Notes: a model not told the origin generated them from the letters alone. Shown: positions 23,601 through 37,900, numbered from the stretch's first letter. The stretch is DNA of 64,000 nucleotides from Plantago ovata (GCA_028274465.1 CM051457.1:69910496-69974495); one strand, 5' to 3'. Made by a program: numbers and translations.

Positions 23601-25142
23601 TGTTAGGAAACTTGTAAATTTGATGAACAGATTACCATGCTAAATTAAGAACATTCCAGTGATTAGTACTCTTAAGGTCCATAGGAAATTAGAATTTTTA
23701 AAGGACATTGTAAAAGAGGAACATCTGCTGAAGACTTAGTATAGGTACTAGATAGGTTCTTTTGTCTGCTGATGATGTACGTTGTTTGCTGAAACAATCT
23801 ATTGAAGTATAAGAATCACTCAGAAGTTGAAGACTTGAAGACTCGAAGGTTTGAAGACAAGAAGACTTGAAGTTTGCTGAGATTTGGTATCTATATAAGG
23901 CACATAGTAAAGTTAACTAATGCATATAAGTACATATTTTAGCAAAGCAGAAAACACAAGTGTTAAACTTGAGTCTGCTGAGCTGATACAACGTGCTATA
24001 GTAACTACATGTGACCTTACTTGCTGAAGTAGTACTTTCATTTGAGCTCCAACTTTCAAACGTTGAAACATGTCAAAGAGAAATTAATGAAAAGCATGCT
24101 GTTCTGAAAAGTTGAACACGCTGCTGACAGTACCTTCATAGCAAGATAATGACATTTTATGGACCTGGCACCAAGAAATCACTATAACTAGAGACCCTTA
24201 GGAAGTGAAAGAAGGAGTGTCAACAACGTGATCTTACACTCACTTGTGCTTTCAAACTCACATCTTTCTTAAGCTCACTACTGTCTAAAGATCCGACCCA
24301 AGACTTAAGCTTGAAACAAAAGCTACTTGTCAAGAAGTAGAACTCTGGCTAAGAAATTATTTAAGTGTTCTTTCTCCTGAACAAGAAATAGTCTTCACAC
24401 CCAGAAACAATATACTTATAACTGAAAAGTTATTCAGTTGAGTTTCTCAAGATTACTTGGTATTAGCCGAAAAGTTAATCTCATTATGATCTTCACCCAA
24501 AACCTCTCTAACTGATAAAACACCCTTTTACTGGCGTGGAATTCAGGGGGAACTAATCAAGCAAGGATTTGCTGATAAGTGTCCTAAGTTTGGTGGAGAA
24601 TAAGGTTTTAGTTCTCAGGATAGGGTGGAAACAAAGCAAGGGTGCTTTGGTTTCTGGAATTCTAGTAGATTAGGTGTTGTAAGGAACGTCATGAACTATT
24701 TTAGTGAATTTAGTCCTAGCAAGGACAAAGTGGACTAGTTGAGGGATTACGCCACCCTACCACTATAAAGTATTTGTGTGATTTACTTACTACATTTACA
24801 TTTCAGCAAAGCTTTATTTTACTTACTGCAGAGTCTTTCAAAAATCTTTCACTCAACAGACTTGGTTTAAAATTGTTTTGCTTAACCTGTTGAGTTGTTG
24901 TTTTGTCAAAAGCACTTAATTTCAAAAGACTTCCGTTCTTTGATTATTTAAGTATTACCAAAGCTTACTACTGTACAAGTATTAACCACCTTGCTGAGAA
25001 ATTTGTATTAAGTATCAGCATAAGCTCTTTACTGTAAAGTAAAAGCACCTTGCTGAGAAAGTGTTAGACGACGAAAAAGTTTTGAGACTATTCACCCCCC
25101 CCCCCCACTCTAGTCTCTACTTGTTGTCTAAAGGGACCAACA
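23601..25142 (+). mobile_element. Solo LTR of the SIRE-like Copia
   Basis: 1,542 bp starting TGTTAGGAAAC and ending GGGACCAACA, with perfect TSD GTGAT (23596-23600 and 25143-25147) inside the B gag. It matches the LTR at 29628-31141 with more divergence, so this is an older insertion. A 12-C run lies at 25095-25106. Confidence 0.95.
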
Positions 25143-27021
25143 GTGATGTACCAGGCTCCAAAGCCTATTGCCATAAGCTCCAATGATGATGACTTCGACC
25201 ACAAAGTGAAGACTTGTTCAGGGGAGAACATTCCTTACTATGTATATGAAGTGGAAGAGGTGAACTCACAAGAATCTCCAGTTGAGGAATCTTCCGATGA
25301 AGATAAAGAAGCCGTAGCAACCTTGATGATAATTTGGAGTGATCTCTTCGAGGTAGAAAGTACCAACCAATATTTTTATGATACAAGAATGGAGAGTGTC
25401 TATCAAGTCTTGGAAGAATCGGAATTGATGTTTGAAGTTTTTCAGGCCCAAACAACAGAAATTGAGTATTTACCCCGTTCCAGGTCAGGGGAATTGCCCA
25501 TGGTTGGGGGTGATTCGCCCCCGGAAACCCCAGAAATAGCAGGTTTTGATACCCTGCTGGGCGAATCACCCAACAGACCTGGGGGATTCGCCCAGGTCTG
25601 CAGGCGATTCGCCTGGCAGAGCTGAGGGGGGTTCTATTTCTGGTGAAGACGAAGAAAGATGGGACGCACAAGGACTTGTAGATGGATTAGAAACTGAATT
25701 GGACAGCGAGGAGGAGTCTAATGTAGCAATGGACGAAGCAAACATACTCTTGCGAAGTGTAAAGGTATCAAAACCCCCATATGCTAACAGGACTAATTCT
25801 TCTCCTATTGTTTTAGGTCAAACAACTAATGAGGAGGAGCCAACCAACGTTACGCGAGATGAGGTTGTTATTCGTGAGCCCGAAAGTAGGAAAGGCAAGG
25901 AGAAGGAACAGGAGGGTGCACCCACAAAAGGAGGCGAACTTCATAAGTCGCCCAATCATTATGTGCCCCCCAAACCTCACCTTCCCTTTCCTGGTAGGGT
26001 GAAGGAAGCCAAGAAGGATGTCCGAGACTCTCCCATATATGGAATACTATCAAAAGTAGAGGTCATTGTCCCTTTATTGGAATTAGTTCAAAATATTCCC
26101 GCCTATACTAAATTCTTTAGAGAGGTGCGAAATAACAAGAAAATTTTCGAAAAAGGAGAAGTAGCCGAACTTGAGATGGTTAACTCCATAAATGAGTTGC
26201 CTATTAAGCAAAAAGACCGCGGGAGTTTCATCATCAATATCACCATGGGAAACGGCCGATCTGCTAAAGTAATGCTTGATTTGGGGGCTAGCATCAATTT
26301 GATGCCATACTCCATTTACAAAGCATTGGGGTTAGGAGAAACCCAACCCACAAGCATGGTTGTTCAAATGGCTGATAGGAGTGTGAAACGCCCACTTGGA
26401 ATTGTTGAGAACATCCTAGTGACGGTTGATTGACTCATCGTTCCTACTGACTTTGAGGTAATGGAGACAGCGGATGGGGTGTCGTGCTCAAAGAAGGAGC
26501 ACATAGTACTATTGGGGAGGCCATTCATGGCCACGACTAACACTTGCTTGGAACTCCGAGGGAATAAGATTACAATGGAAGTGCTAGGAGATAATGTACA
26601 AATAGAGCAATATAAACATTCTTTTAATCCTGACTCTAAAGAAGCAATTGTTGAAGAGCTTAAATTTGTTGATTATTATGAGCCAATATCTGTTGATACT
26701 TATTTCTCCTATGAGGTTAGTGACCCCTTAGAGGATTCTCTTACCATGAACTTAGAAGAAGGGTTTGTCACCGAAGAAGTGTTAGAAATGACCGCCATTC
26801 TAGATAGTGCACCAGAAATTCCGCTACCCGAAGAAGTAGAAGAGTCATTAGAACTAGATGAGGAGGAGGGTGTGAATTCCACACCTAGTGAGCCAAAGTT
26901 AGAACTCAAACCTCTACCTAGTCATTTGAAGTATATTTTATTGGGAAAAGATGAGTCTAAACCTGTTATAATATCTTCGAAACATGGTGAGGAAGAGGAG
27001 TCTAAATTAGTTGAAATTTGA
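25143..27021 (+). pseudogene. gag: Gag C-terminus, Gly/Ser/Pro linker and protease of element B
   Basis: The acidic Gag C-terminus (YYVYEVEEVNSQES, ESVYQVLEESELMFEVFQAQ) is followed at about 25490-25620 by a linker built from repeated GC palindrome words (reads GESP/GDSP). Next come PNHYVPPKPHLPFPGRVKEA, the protease core MLDLGASINLMPYSIYKALG (about 26270) and VLLGRPFMATTNTCLEL (about 26510). A TGA at about 26431 replaces the Arg codon CGA of the sister copy. A further TGA lies at 27019. Two frames overlap at 25546-25625. Dead copy. Confidence 0.88.
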
Positions 27022-29627
27022 AAGAGGTACTCCGGAGCCATAGGATGGAGCATAAGAGACATTAAAGGGATAAGTCCAGCGCAATGCATCCACAAAATAG
27101 CCTTAGAAGAGGATGCCAAACCTGTTAGGCAACCCCAACGTAGGTTAAATCCCGCTATGCAAGAAGTAGTGAAGAAGGAGGTGCTTAAACTTTTAGATGC
27201 CCAGATGATCTACCCCGCACTTGAGAGCAAGTGGGTCAGCCTCGTTCATGTAGTTCCAAAGAAGTATGGGAGTACAGTAGAAGCTAATGACAAGGGAGAA
27301 TTAGTGCCGGTTAGGAAAACAACCGGATGGCGCATGTGTATAGATTATAGGAGATTAAATGCTACTACTAAAAAGGACCACTTTCCTTTGCCCTTTATTG
27401 ATGATATGCTTATCGCCTTACTGGGCGAGAATTCTATTGTTTCCTGGATGGTTTGTCAGGTTTCTATCAGATTCCCATTGCTCCCGAGGACCAAGAGAAG
27501 ACTACGTTCACCTGCCCCTTTGGCACTTTTGCATACCGCAAGAGGCCATTCGGACTTTGCAATGCTCCAGCTACCTTCCAACGTTGCATGCTCTCCGTCT
27601 TTTCCGATATGGTAAACGAGTTTATTGAGGTATTTATGGATGATTTTTCCGTGTATGGTGATTCATTTGATGATTGTCTTGATAAGCTTGACCGTGTTCT
27701 CAAAAGATGTATTGAATGTAATCTTACTTTGACTTGGGAAAAGAATCACTATATGGTTAGGGAAGGCATTGTGCTTGGTCATGTTATTTCTAAAAGAGGG
27801 ATAGAGGTTGATAAAGGGAAACTAGAGATTATTGAAAAACTTCCCCCCTACTTGTGTACGTGAATTGCAATATTTTCTTGGGCATGTAGGTTTCCATAGA
27901 AAATTTATAAAAGATTTTTCTAAGGTGGCTAAGTGTTTGAGTAATTTGCTTGCAAAAGATGTTCCATTTGAATTCACACAAGAATGCATGGATGCGTTTC
28001 TAACTCTTAAAGAAAAGCTTTTAACGGCCCCCATTGTTGTTTCTCCTGATTGGAGCATACCTTTTGAGATTATGTGTGATGCTTCTGATTAGGCCGTTGG
28101 AGCCGTGACTGGTCAAAAAGTTGATAACCGTTATCGAGTGATTTATTATGCAAGTAAGACTTTAGATGATGCTCAGACTAATTACACTACCACCGAGAAT
28201 GAATTCTTAGCGGTAATTTTTTCTCTAAGTTTAGATCTTATAAAACGGGATACAAAATTTTTGTGCATACTGACCATGCAGCTCTTAGGCATTTGATTGC
28301 GAAGCGTGAGACCAAACCCCACTTAATGCGGTGGGTAGTTCTTCTTCAAGAGTTCAAGGTGGAAATACTTGACAAAAGCGGGAAAGAAAATCTTGAGGCT
28401 GACTACCTCTCTAGGCTACCGAACATACATCCGGATGAGACACCAATTCCCGATGATTTGAGGGACGATCAATTGATGAGTGTGACGGTGGAGCCGTGGT
28501 ACGCCGACATTGTGAACTATCTGGTCACCAACATTGTGCCACCACACCTAACAGCCCCCGAAAGGAGAATTCTCTTGAAGCAAAGTCGGGTGTACATCTG
28601 GGACGATCCTTATTTGTTCCGAAGGGGTGGCGAAGAAGTATTGAGGCGTTGTGTGCCTGAAAATGAGCAACTCTCAATCTTGAGATTTTGACCTGAGCTC
28701 GAGTGCGGCGGGCATTATAGTGGAGAGAAAACATCCCACAAAGTGCTCCATTCAGAATTCTTTTGGCCAACATTGTTTGAAGATGCTCGTGCCTTTGCCA
28801 AGCAATGCGATCCATGTCAACGAGCGGGTAATATCGGTAAGAGAGATGAGATGCCCCTACAAGGTAACTTAGTTGTTGAACCATTTGATGTGTGGGAGAT
28901 AGACTTCAAGGGACCTTTCCCAAAAGTAATGGCTATGAATATATCCTTGTAGTGGTAGATTATGTCACCAAGTGGGTGGAAGCTATACCTACCCACACTA
29001 ACGATGCTAATGTTGTCATTTCCTTTCTTCGTAGTGTGATTTTTAACAGGTTCGGGACACCACGTACTATCATTAGTGATGGAGGAGGACACTTTGTCAA
29101 CAAGATTTTCACTAGTTTGATGAAATGGTATGGCGTTAAGCATTATGTGGCAACACCCTATCACCCTCAAACTTTCGGCCAAGTGGAAGTGAGCCATCGA
29201 CAAATCAAGAAGGATTGGGGCGCCCAAGCTTCCTGATGCGTTATGGGCATATCGAACGTCCTATAAGATAGTTCTTGGCACTACACCGTACCGACTTGTG
29301 TATGGAAAGGCATGCCATCTTCCAGTCGAGTTGGAGCACTGAGAACTTTGGGCTATTAAGAAGCTAAATCTTGATATGGAGAAGGCTAGTGAGGAGAGGC
29401 TCTTTCAACTTACCGAACTTGATGAGTTGCGCCTTAAAGCGTTTGAGAATGGAAAGATATACAAGGAGCAAACAAAAAGGTATCATGATAGAGGCCTAGT
29501 TAGGAAGGAACTTATCCCGAGGCAAAAAGCATTGGTCTTCAACTCTCACCTTAAGCTCTTTCCCGGAAAACTCCGTTCAAGATGGGACGGACCCTATGAG
29601 ATCGTCCAAGTTGCACCACATGGAGCT
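27022..29627 (+). pseudogene. pol: Athila-like RT, RNase H and integrase of element B
   Basis: RT: VRQPQRRLNPAMQEVVKKEV (27125), MCIDYRRLNATTKKDH (27335), [14 protein letters not shown] (about 27550) and catalytic VFMDDFSVYG (about 27630). RNase H: EIMCDASD then a stop (about 28090), [27 protein letters not shown]. Integrase: CGGHYSG, CDPCQRAGNIGKRDEM (28805), [29 protein letters not shown] (29075), YHPQT and the C-terminal [20 protein letters not shown] (29530). At least six frame changes or stops. Cut at 29627 by the Copia LTR in the codons for APHGA. Confidence 0.9.
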
Positions 29628-31141
29628 TGTTAGGAAACTTATAATTTTGATGAGCAATTAACCATGCTAAATTAAGTAAAGTCCAGTAACTAGTACTCTT
29701 AAGGTCCATAGGAATTTAGAATTTTAAGGACATTGTAAAAGACGAACGTTTGTTGAAAGAGTTAGTGTAGGTACTAGTTAGGTTCTTAAGCTTGCTGATG
29801 ATGTACTTTGTTTTTACAAACAAACTATTGAAGACCTAGAACCGCTTAGAGAGTGGAAAATTCGAAGACGAAGACTTAGAAGAATTCTGAGTAAGGTATC
29901 TACAAAGGCACATGTTGGTTCAGAAAGTGAGAATTTCAGCAACATCTTGCATAAGTGAAAATATATATGACAGAGTAGGTTGTGCTTGCTGAAACTGAGA
30001 CTGATCACTTGTTGACAACATATGTGACCTCCTTGCTGAAAAATACTTGCATTTTGGCTCCAACGTTCATATTTGAATTTGATTCAAAAGAACATTAAAT
30101 TGAAAGTTCAGCACGCGAAGAACATGTAGACAAGAAGATAAATGAAGAGCGCTGCTGAAAGTACAAAAGCAAGATAGTGACATCTTAAGGTACAAGCCTT
30201 AGAATTTGAAATTCAAACGGCTCCCTTGAGACACTATAAATAGAAGATCTTAGGCTGAGTAGAAGGGTGTGTCAACAACGTGATCAAACTCTCACTTGTG
30301 CTTTAAACACTCAAATCCTTCTCTACTCTTTACTGCCTATTGATCCGTTTTAATACTTAAGCTTGAAAGAAAAGCTACTTGTGAAGAAGTAGAACATTAA
30401 AAGCTAAGAAATTAGTTAAACGTTCTTTCTTTTAAACAAGAACAAGTCTTGACACCAGGAACAACAAACTTGCTTACTGCAAAGTATTACAAGTTGTGTT
30501 TTTCTAGATTACTTGTTATAGCCGCAAAGTTATATTCAAGTTATCTCATCCCAAACCTCTCTAACTGATAAAACACCCTTATTCAGGCGTGAAATTCAGG
30601 GGGAATTAATCAAGCATAGTTTTGCTGATTAAGTGTCCCAAGTTTGGTGGAGAACAAGGTTTAGTTCTCTAGTTTAGGTTGGAAACAAGGCAAGCGTGTT
30701 TTGGTTTCTGAGAATCATTAGTGATAGGATTTGTAAGGAACCTCATATCTTATCATAGTGGATTCAGTCCTAGAAAGGACAAAGTGGATTAGTTGAGAGA
30801 TTACGCCACTCTCAGATACCACTATAACAGTGTTTGTGTGATTTACCTTCCTGTAATTAGTTTTCAACAAGCTATATTGTTTTACACTGTCATTCTGTTT
30901 ACTTGCTGAAACTAGTTTTCTGACAAAAGAACTTATTGTAAAAGACTTCCGCACTCTATTTCTTAAGTATTAGCAAACTCATTACTGAAAAGTAATAAGC
31001 ACTTGCAGAGAAAGTTAAGTATCAGCAAACTCATTACTGAAAAGTAATAAGTACTTGCTGAGAAAGTTTTAAATGACGAAAAGTTTGAAAAGACTATTCA
31101 CGCCCCCCCCAGTCTTTTCTTGTTGTTTAAAGGGAACAACA
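29628..31141 (+). repeat. 5' LTR of the SIRE-like Copia
   Basis: 1,514 bp, TGTTAGGAAAC...AACAACA. Contains several TTGCTGA heptamers. A possible TATA motif is CTATAAATAGA near 30233-30243. An 8-C run lies close to its end (31103-31110). Confidence 0.92.
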
Positions 31142-31157
31142 AGTGGGAGCAGAGCTG
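31142..31157 (+). promoter_or_regulatory. Probable primer-binding site of the Copia
   Basis: GTGGGAGCAGAGC immediately after the LTR resembles the tRNA-Met type TGGTATCAGAGC with two changes. Position supports the role; the sequence match is imperfect. Confidence 0.5.
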
Positions 31158-31253
31158 TAGGTTCTTTAACCTTCAGCACTGAACCTAAATCCCCTTAGGT
31201 GCTTTCTGTAAATCACTTTCACTTGATCAGTTTGATAGTTATTTGCTGACAGG

Positions 31254-34200
31254 ATGTCTTTAGGAGACGCTCCCTTGCTGAAGCTGGAAAACTATGAGAA
31301 ATGGCGAAACAACATGATGCTACATCTTGATGCCATTAGTGATGAGATGGTGACTGTCATAAACAATGGCCCAATCTAGATCACTAAAGTTGAAAGAAGC
31401 TTTCCTCACATGACCACAGATACTGGTGGAAAGGAAACTATTTTAGGAGAACCAGTCGACACTGTCGTACCAAAACCAAGAGAGGAATGGACTTCAGATG
31501 AAGCCAAAAGATTCCGTCTTGATGGCCAAGCGAGAAACATCATTATTCGAACTACTCCAGATACTATACAGTGCAAACTGTGGGGTGCTACAAAATTGCT
31601 AAGGAAGCTTGGAAAATGGTTCAAGATCTTTGTGTTGGATCGGACAAAACCAAGGAAAACAAACTCGAAGTACTAAAGTTGAAGTTTCAAAACTTCAAAC
31701 AAGGTTGATGAACGAGATTTTCAGACTCGAACAATCAAATAAATTTGTTTTAAGCTAAATGGCAACTCACAACTACACAAAACACGTAGTGCAGAGGTAA
31801 GATGACCTCGAGTGTCGATCTCTAAGGACTAAACTAGCTTTAACTAAATAACTATATAATTTCAGAATAAAATTTTATCTCTAACTTAACTTAACAATAT
31901 ATGGAGAAAGCTGGTGATATTATGCTCGTTCTAAGCATCAAATTCTAATTATGCAAGAAAGTGCAACGCGTACTGTCTTAAAAGTAATTCGATTTACAAA
32001 CACCAAAGACAGGTTTGCAGACGTGTATTTTGAAAGCTTCCTATCTATACTAATACTTAGTTCAAGCAGTACTTGCAAATTATATATAATCGAATTGATG
32101 ATCTTGAATTTTTCTAGTGTTTCTAACACCTTTCTACGAAGATATGTGGCTTAGTCGGATCAAAGAATCGAATTAAGATAATTAAACAAGTAAAAGATTC
32201 AGAAACTCAATCATGCATAATATGAACCCTAGCTACGAATTCACATACTATCACCAACTAGATGCTTAGCTACTCATATCAATAACACGATAAATAATCA
32301 CAATCGAAGCAATAATGAAAGAAAACATGTTTAATTTGAAAGATAAATAGCAGAATTGTGAGATACAAGGTTACCACCAAAGGTTGTCAATCTCCGGTGA
32401 ATGGCTAAAACACCCAAAGATCTAGAAAGGTGAGATTAAACGGTATCCAAATCTCTCCTCTATATCCAAAATCGCTAAGTTACAAAGAATCTAAGAGAAA
32501 ATATCCCCAGAACAAGCTCTAGGGTTTATGTCTGTAAAAATATGAAAAGAGATATATAAAATCGCAGATTTTGGGATATATATATAGAGCTGTCGGAAAG
32601 CTCCACGGCGTACGCCCCGTACGTGGCGGTGCGCCGCGCACGCGGCGATGCAGCCCGCACGGGCAGAACACGGCCCGTGCAGAATTCCCCCTTTGGATCC
32701 TCGAATTCGGCCCCTTGCACGGTTTTGAGCTCCGAACTTGATCTCTTGGCCTTGAAACTCGTCTCGGCACTCCTTGACACACCACGGGTGATCGCGTTGC
32801 ACCAAAACATCATCGTTTCGCCATGACTTACATCCAAAAACGCGATTTCCACCTAAAACCTGAAGAGAACAAAAGAAATGGAAACATCACACTATTCTAA
32901 CAAAATGCACTAAAATGCATGCAAGAGGATAGCTAAATTGGTGAAAAAAGACTCGAATGATAGTGTAAAAAACACTGTCATCAAAGGTGCCAATGAGTCA
33001 CTGGAAGACTTGGATTTCAGATTCACAAGAGTGAAATGGCTGCCTTAGGTGTTGGAAACTTCTCTTCAGATTCTGAAAAGGTGAAAACCATTATCAGAAG
33101 TTTGAATCAATAATGGATCCACACTCAGAACTTCTACTACAATCAAGGAATGCCAAACATCACTCCAACTGAGTTGTTCTCTCATCTTTCTATTGTCAAC
33201 TATGAGACAAAGTAAAGAGAAATTGTGTTTGTTGAAAAATCACAAAACATTGCTCTTGCTGCCAAGCCATCATCTTCTGAAAAGAAGAATGATAAAGAGC
33301 CTGCTGATGAAAATGTTCTTGCAGTTAGAAACATGAAGAAATTCATCAGTAAGGAACTTGAAAGGTGAAAAGCAAAAGAGAAGCTGAAAAAGCATCTTGG
33401 TAATAGCTACCATAAGTACAAAAATGAAGCTAGCTCGCTGAACAAGCAAGCTCAACAAGCAAACTCCTTTGAAGAACCAGAAGTTGGCAATGATCTTTGC
33501 TTTTATTTCAAAAAGTTTGGACACTTCAAAGCAAACTGTCCCTTGCTGAAAGGGAAATCTGCTGAAAAGAAGAAAAATTTCAAGAAAGCTTTGATTGCTG
33601 AAGAAAAGAAAAAGCTTCAAGCAAAAATCGATGCTCTTTGCATTGAAACAAGTTCTGAAGACAGTGAGGTAGAAAGTTCAGACACTGAAGAAGAGGAAGC
33701 TACTCCGGACGTAGAAATAGGCAAAGAAGTATGTGGAATTTCCATGGAAGCCTACCCAAATGTGTCAAACTATGAGTTCTGCCTCATGGCCGATCAGGTA
33801 AATTGTCCTACCTCTGACTCTGATTCAGAATGTGAAGATGATATTGACCTTGATAGAATTCAAGGAGAAATTGAAAGATTTGAGGAAACTCTGAGCAAAC
33901 AGCAAGAGAAACTACAGAATGCTGAACTTCTGACTAAGCAAACTACTGAAAAGTACGTTGTGCTGAGTATTGAGTCAGAAAAGAAGGATGCTGAAATATT
34001 GCATCTCAAAAAGCTAGTTGCTGAAGTTACAGAGAAAAATGCTCAAATGGCAATAGAATTGGAAGAATATCAGTCCTCAATTCTAAAGTTACTTGTTGAA
34101 ATACAAGAGATGAAAGTCAATTTCAAATCTTATGCGAATGCTAGTAACACGCTAACTGAACTAAACTCTTATCTGAGAGATCCATCTCAGAAAGAAGGTT

Positions 34201-34938
34201 TAGGTGCCACTTATGAAGGTGATGTTGTGATACTCTCGAATAAAGACAAATCACCAATTACCTTTGTTCGTGCTACTGATAGTGGTCAACCAGAACTCTA
34301 TCAAATTGGTCAATCTAAAGTTGCTGAAATAAGCAATCAAGTACCTACAACCAAGAAGCCCGTTGTTTCTACTCAAAGTAACAAGACTTCAAAAGGAAAT
34401 TAGGTTGCTGAAAAGCAATCTGTTCAGAAAAAGGATGCTGAAAAGCATTCCGCCAAACAAGTTGCTGACAAGTAATTTGTTAACAAAAGACAAGATTACT
34501 AACAAAAGTAATCAAAAGACCTCTGCTGACAAACCTGAATCAAGTAAGGTTGCTGAGATAAAAACTCAACACACTTGGATAAAAAACCAAGCAGAGTCAA
34601 TTGTTTCATGAGTATAAGCAAAGTCAGCAAAGATACTTCAAAGAGCTGAACAAATCAAAGCCCAAGAGTACTAACAAAACTCAGAATGCTAGGACTAGAA
34701 GGAACCTTGCTAGAAAATAACTTACTAAAAAGTATGTTCAGCAAAAGGGTCAACCAAACAAGACACCACATCAGAAAGTGGATTTAATCAGCAATGATCA
34801 AAAGTCTTTTGGTTCTAAACCATCTAGTTCCTCATCAAGTAGAAAACAAGTCAAGATTGAAAAACTCAAGACTTGGGTTTCCACTGGACGTTTTCTTGAA
34901 CATGTTAATGGACATCCAATCTTGGATAATTAACTTGT
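31254..34938 (+). pseudogene. gag: SIRE-like Copia Gag with long coiled coil
   Basis: Starts MSLGDAPLLKLENYEKWRNN at 31254, stop after about 40 codons, then EWTSDEAKRFRLDGQARNII (31485). A solo LTR splits the frame at 31706-32983, after which NESLEDLDFRFTRV and VGNFSSDSEKVKTIIRSLNQ continue the Gag domain. The zinc knuckle at about 33500 reads CFYFKKFGHFKANC: the second Cys is Phe, so CX2C is lost. A Glu/Lys-rich coiled-coil region follows (33543-34150, for example IQGEIERFEETLSKQQEKLQ), then Ser/Lys-rich sequence with frequent stops to 34938. A long Gag with a coiled-coil extension is typical of the SIRE group. Confidence 0.85.
31706..32983 (-). mobile_element. Solo LTR, divergent Athila-like subfamily
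   Basis: 1,278 bp, TGATGAACG...CTGTCATCA, with perfect TSD AAGGT (31701-31705 and 32984-32988) inside Copia gag. Upstream of its TATATATATA (about 32577-32586) is a GC-rich palindromic block (32590-32690) built from GTACG and CGCGC words, not the GGCGATTCGCC words of the other LTRs. Confidence 0.94.
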
Positions 34939-37900
34939 TTGATCTTGACTGTGCAGACTTCAGCCACAGAGACAAACAATGCAATTTGGTACTTTGACAA
35001 TGGCTGCGGAAAGCACATGACGGGCTATAAGAAAAACCTTATAAACTATAGACGGTGGTCTAAAGGTCCAACAATAAGGTTTGCTGGTGAAGGCTTTGGT
35101 TATACTAAAGGCTATGGTGATGTGAAGTTAGGGTGTGCATCACTATTTCAGGAGTTCTTTATGTGAAAAATCTTAAGTTCAACCTTTTCAGCATGAGTCA
35201 GTTTGCTGACAAAGGTTATTTCATCAAAATCAAAAGTGATGAATGTAAACTTATTGACTTTGAGACAAAGAAGGTAATCATGGTTGCTAGAAGATCAGGA
35301 GGTCTATATACCGTAGATTGGTCTTCAACAATCATTGAAAAATGCCTTATCTCAGAACATGATTCCGTTGCTGAAAAAGCATGGCTATGGCATAAACAAA
35401 CTAGTCATCTAAGCTTCAAGAGGCTGTCTAAAAAGGCACTTGTAGTTGGATTACCTAAGGTTACTTTTAATAAGGATGGTGTTTGCGTTGCATGCCAGCA
35501 AGGTAAGCAAACCAAAACTTCTTTCAAGAACAAGGCAGTACCGTCAACTACAAAACCGTTACAACTCTTACACATAGACTTGTTTGAATCTTCTTCAACA
35601 AGCTATGCTGGTAAGACGTATGGTCTGGTGGTGGTATATGATTATTCAAGGTTCACTTGGGTAATTTTCATCAAACACAAGTCTGAAACAAGGACTGAAA
35701 TACCTAATTTGCTGAATAAGCTCGAAGTCAAGAAAAATGACGAGGTAAAAATCATCAGAACAGATCATGGTAGTGAGTTTGTAACCCAGTACATAACTGG
35801 ATATTGCACTTCAAAAGGCATACACCATCAGTTTTCCTCAGTAAGGACACCTCAACAAAATGGTGTTGTTGAAAGGAAGAATCGTACCCTTAAGGAAGCA
35901 GCTAGAACCATGCTTGGTGAAACTGAAATAAGTGAAGCTTATTGTGGGTTGAAGCGATTAATACCGCCTGCTATACTCAAAATAGATGTTTGATAACTAA
36001 GGAATACAACAAAACTCCCTATGAGTTATTTGTTGGAAGACCTCCTAACATCACTCATCTAAGAGTATTTGGTTGCAAATGCTTTGTTCTTAACAATGGT
36101 AGAGAAATTTAATGACATTTCAACCAAAGGCAGATGAAGCGATATTTCTTGGTTACTCCTTACATAGCAAAACTTATAGAATTACAACAAAAAGGCACAA
36201 AAGATTGAAGAATCAGTGCATGTTGTGTTCTTTGAAAAGACACAAGGAGTTCCCGCTGAAGAAGAAATATCAGATTGTATGAAGAAACTACTCATACACG
36301 AGCAAAGAACTGAATCCAATGCTGGAAATATCAAATCTATTGAACTTAATGATGATTCTGACAATGACACTCCAACTCCAAGTCATGTCAAGATAAATGT
36401 AGTTCATGATAAGGAATTCCCGGCTAAAGACGCAGTTGCTCCAGATGTTGCTGAAACTACGCAACCCCATGTGTCTACTGAGGAGTTATCTCAAACCAGC
36501 AATGTTGAACAAGTAGTTGCTGATGAACCTATTTCAGTAGAAACACAACCAGATACCAGTAGTATTGAACAAGTACATGATGAAGAGTCACATGCTGAAA
36601 CGCAAACATATCCGGATCCTAAGAGCAGAAAACTTGTTAACAAATGGATTAGAGATCATCCCTCTATGGATATGATTGGTGATATTGACAAATGCCAATT
36701 GACTAGATCCAAAGTATCTACCAATCAAGAACTTGCTGAAGAAGCAATTGTTTTTGAGGTAGAAGCTTTGCTCTCTTGCTTTGTTTCAGAAATTGAGCCC
36801 AAAACCATAGAAGAAGCTTTAAAGCATCCTGAATGGATCAAGGCAATGCAAGAAGAACTGGATCAATTTGAAAGGAACAAAGTCTGGAAACTTGTACCCC
36901 TTGCTGAAGGAAAGAAAGCAATTGGTACAAAGTGGGTGTTCAGAAACAAGTTTAGTGAGTCTGGTGAAGTGACAAGGAACAAAGCACGTTTAGTTGCTCA
37001 AGGTTATTGCTAGAATGAAGGATTGGATTATGATGAGTCTTATGCACCAGTTGCAAGATTGGATGCTATTAGACTTTTCTTATCCTTTGCTGCTCATAAT
37101 GACTTCATAGTTTATCAAATGGATGTTAAAAGTGCATTCCTAAATGGTGAACTTGCTGAAGAAGTCTATCTAGAACAACCCCCTGGCTTTGAACTTCCCT
37201 CAGAAACCAAGATGGTATATAAGCTTCAGAAAGCTGTATATGGTCTAAAGCAAGCACCTAGAGCTTGGTATGATACCTTAGCTAAGTTATTGCTAGATAA
37301 TGATTTCAAGCAGGGTGAAGTTGATAAAATCCTATTTACCATGAATCATGATGGTAAAGTATTCTTAGTCCAGATTTATGTGGATGACATAATTCTTGGT
37401 TCTAAGGACAAGCAACTTTGTGATGATTTTGCCAAACTCATGACTAATAAGTGTGAAATGAGTATGATGGGCAAGTTGAATTATTTCCTAGGTTTGCAAG
37501 TCAAGCAACTCAAGGATGGAATATTCATAAATCAAGCAAAGTATGCAAAGGAAATGCTCATAAAGTTCAGGATCAAAGAGGAAGAGAAACCTGAAAAGAT
37601 CCCTATGAGTGTTGGTACAAAATTGGGCTATACTAAACAAGACAAAAGTGTGGATGAACACAAGTATAGGAAGCTCATTGGTTCCTTACTGTATTTAACA
37701 ACAAGTAGGCCTTACATTCAGTATGTTGTTTGTGTGTGTGCAAGATTTCACTCTGATCCTAGAGAATCACACAACAAGAAAGCACTCAAAATACTGAAAT
37801 ATGTCAAAGGCACATTCAATGTTGGATTTGGTATCCAAAAGATTCTGGATTAGAATTGGTCGGTTATTCAGATGCTGACCATGGTGGATCAACCCTTGAT

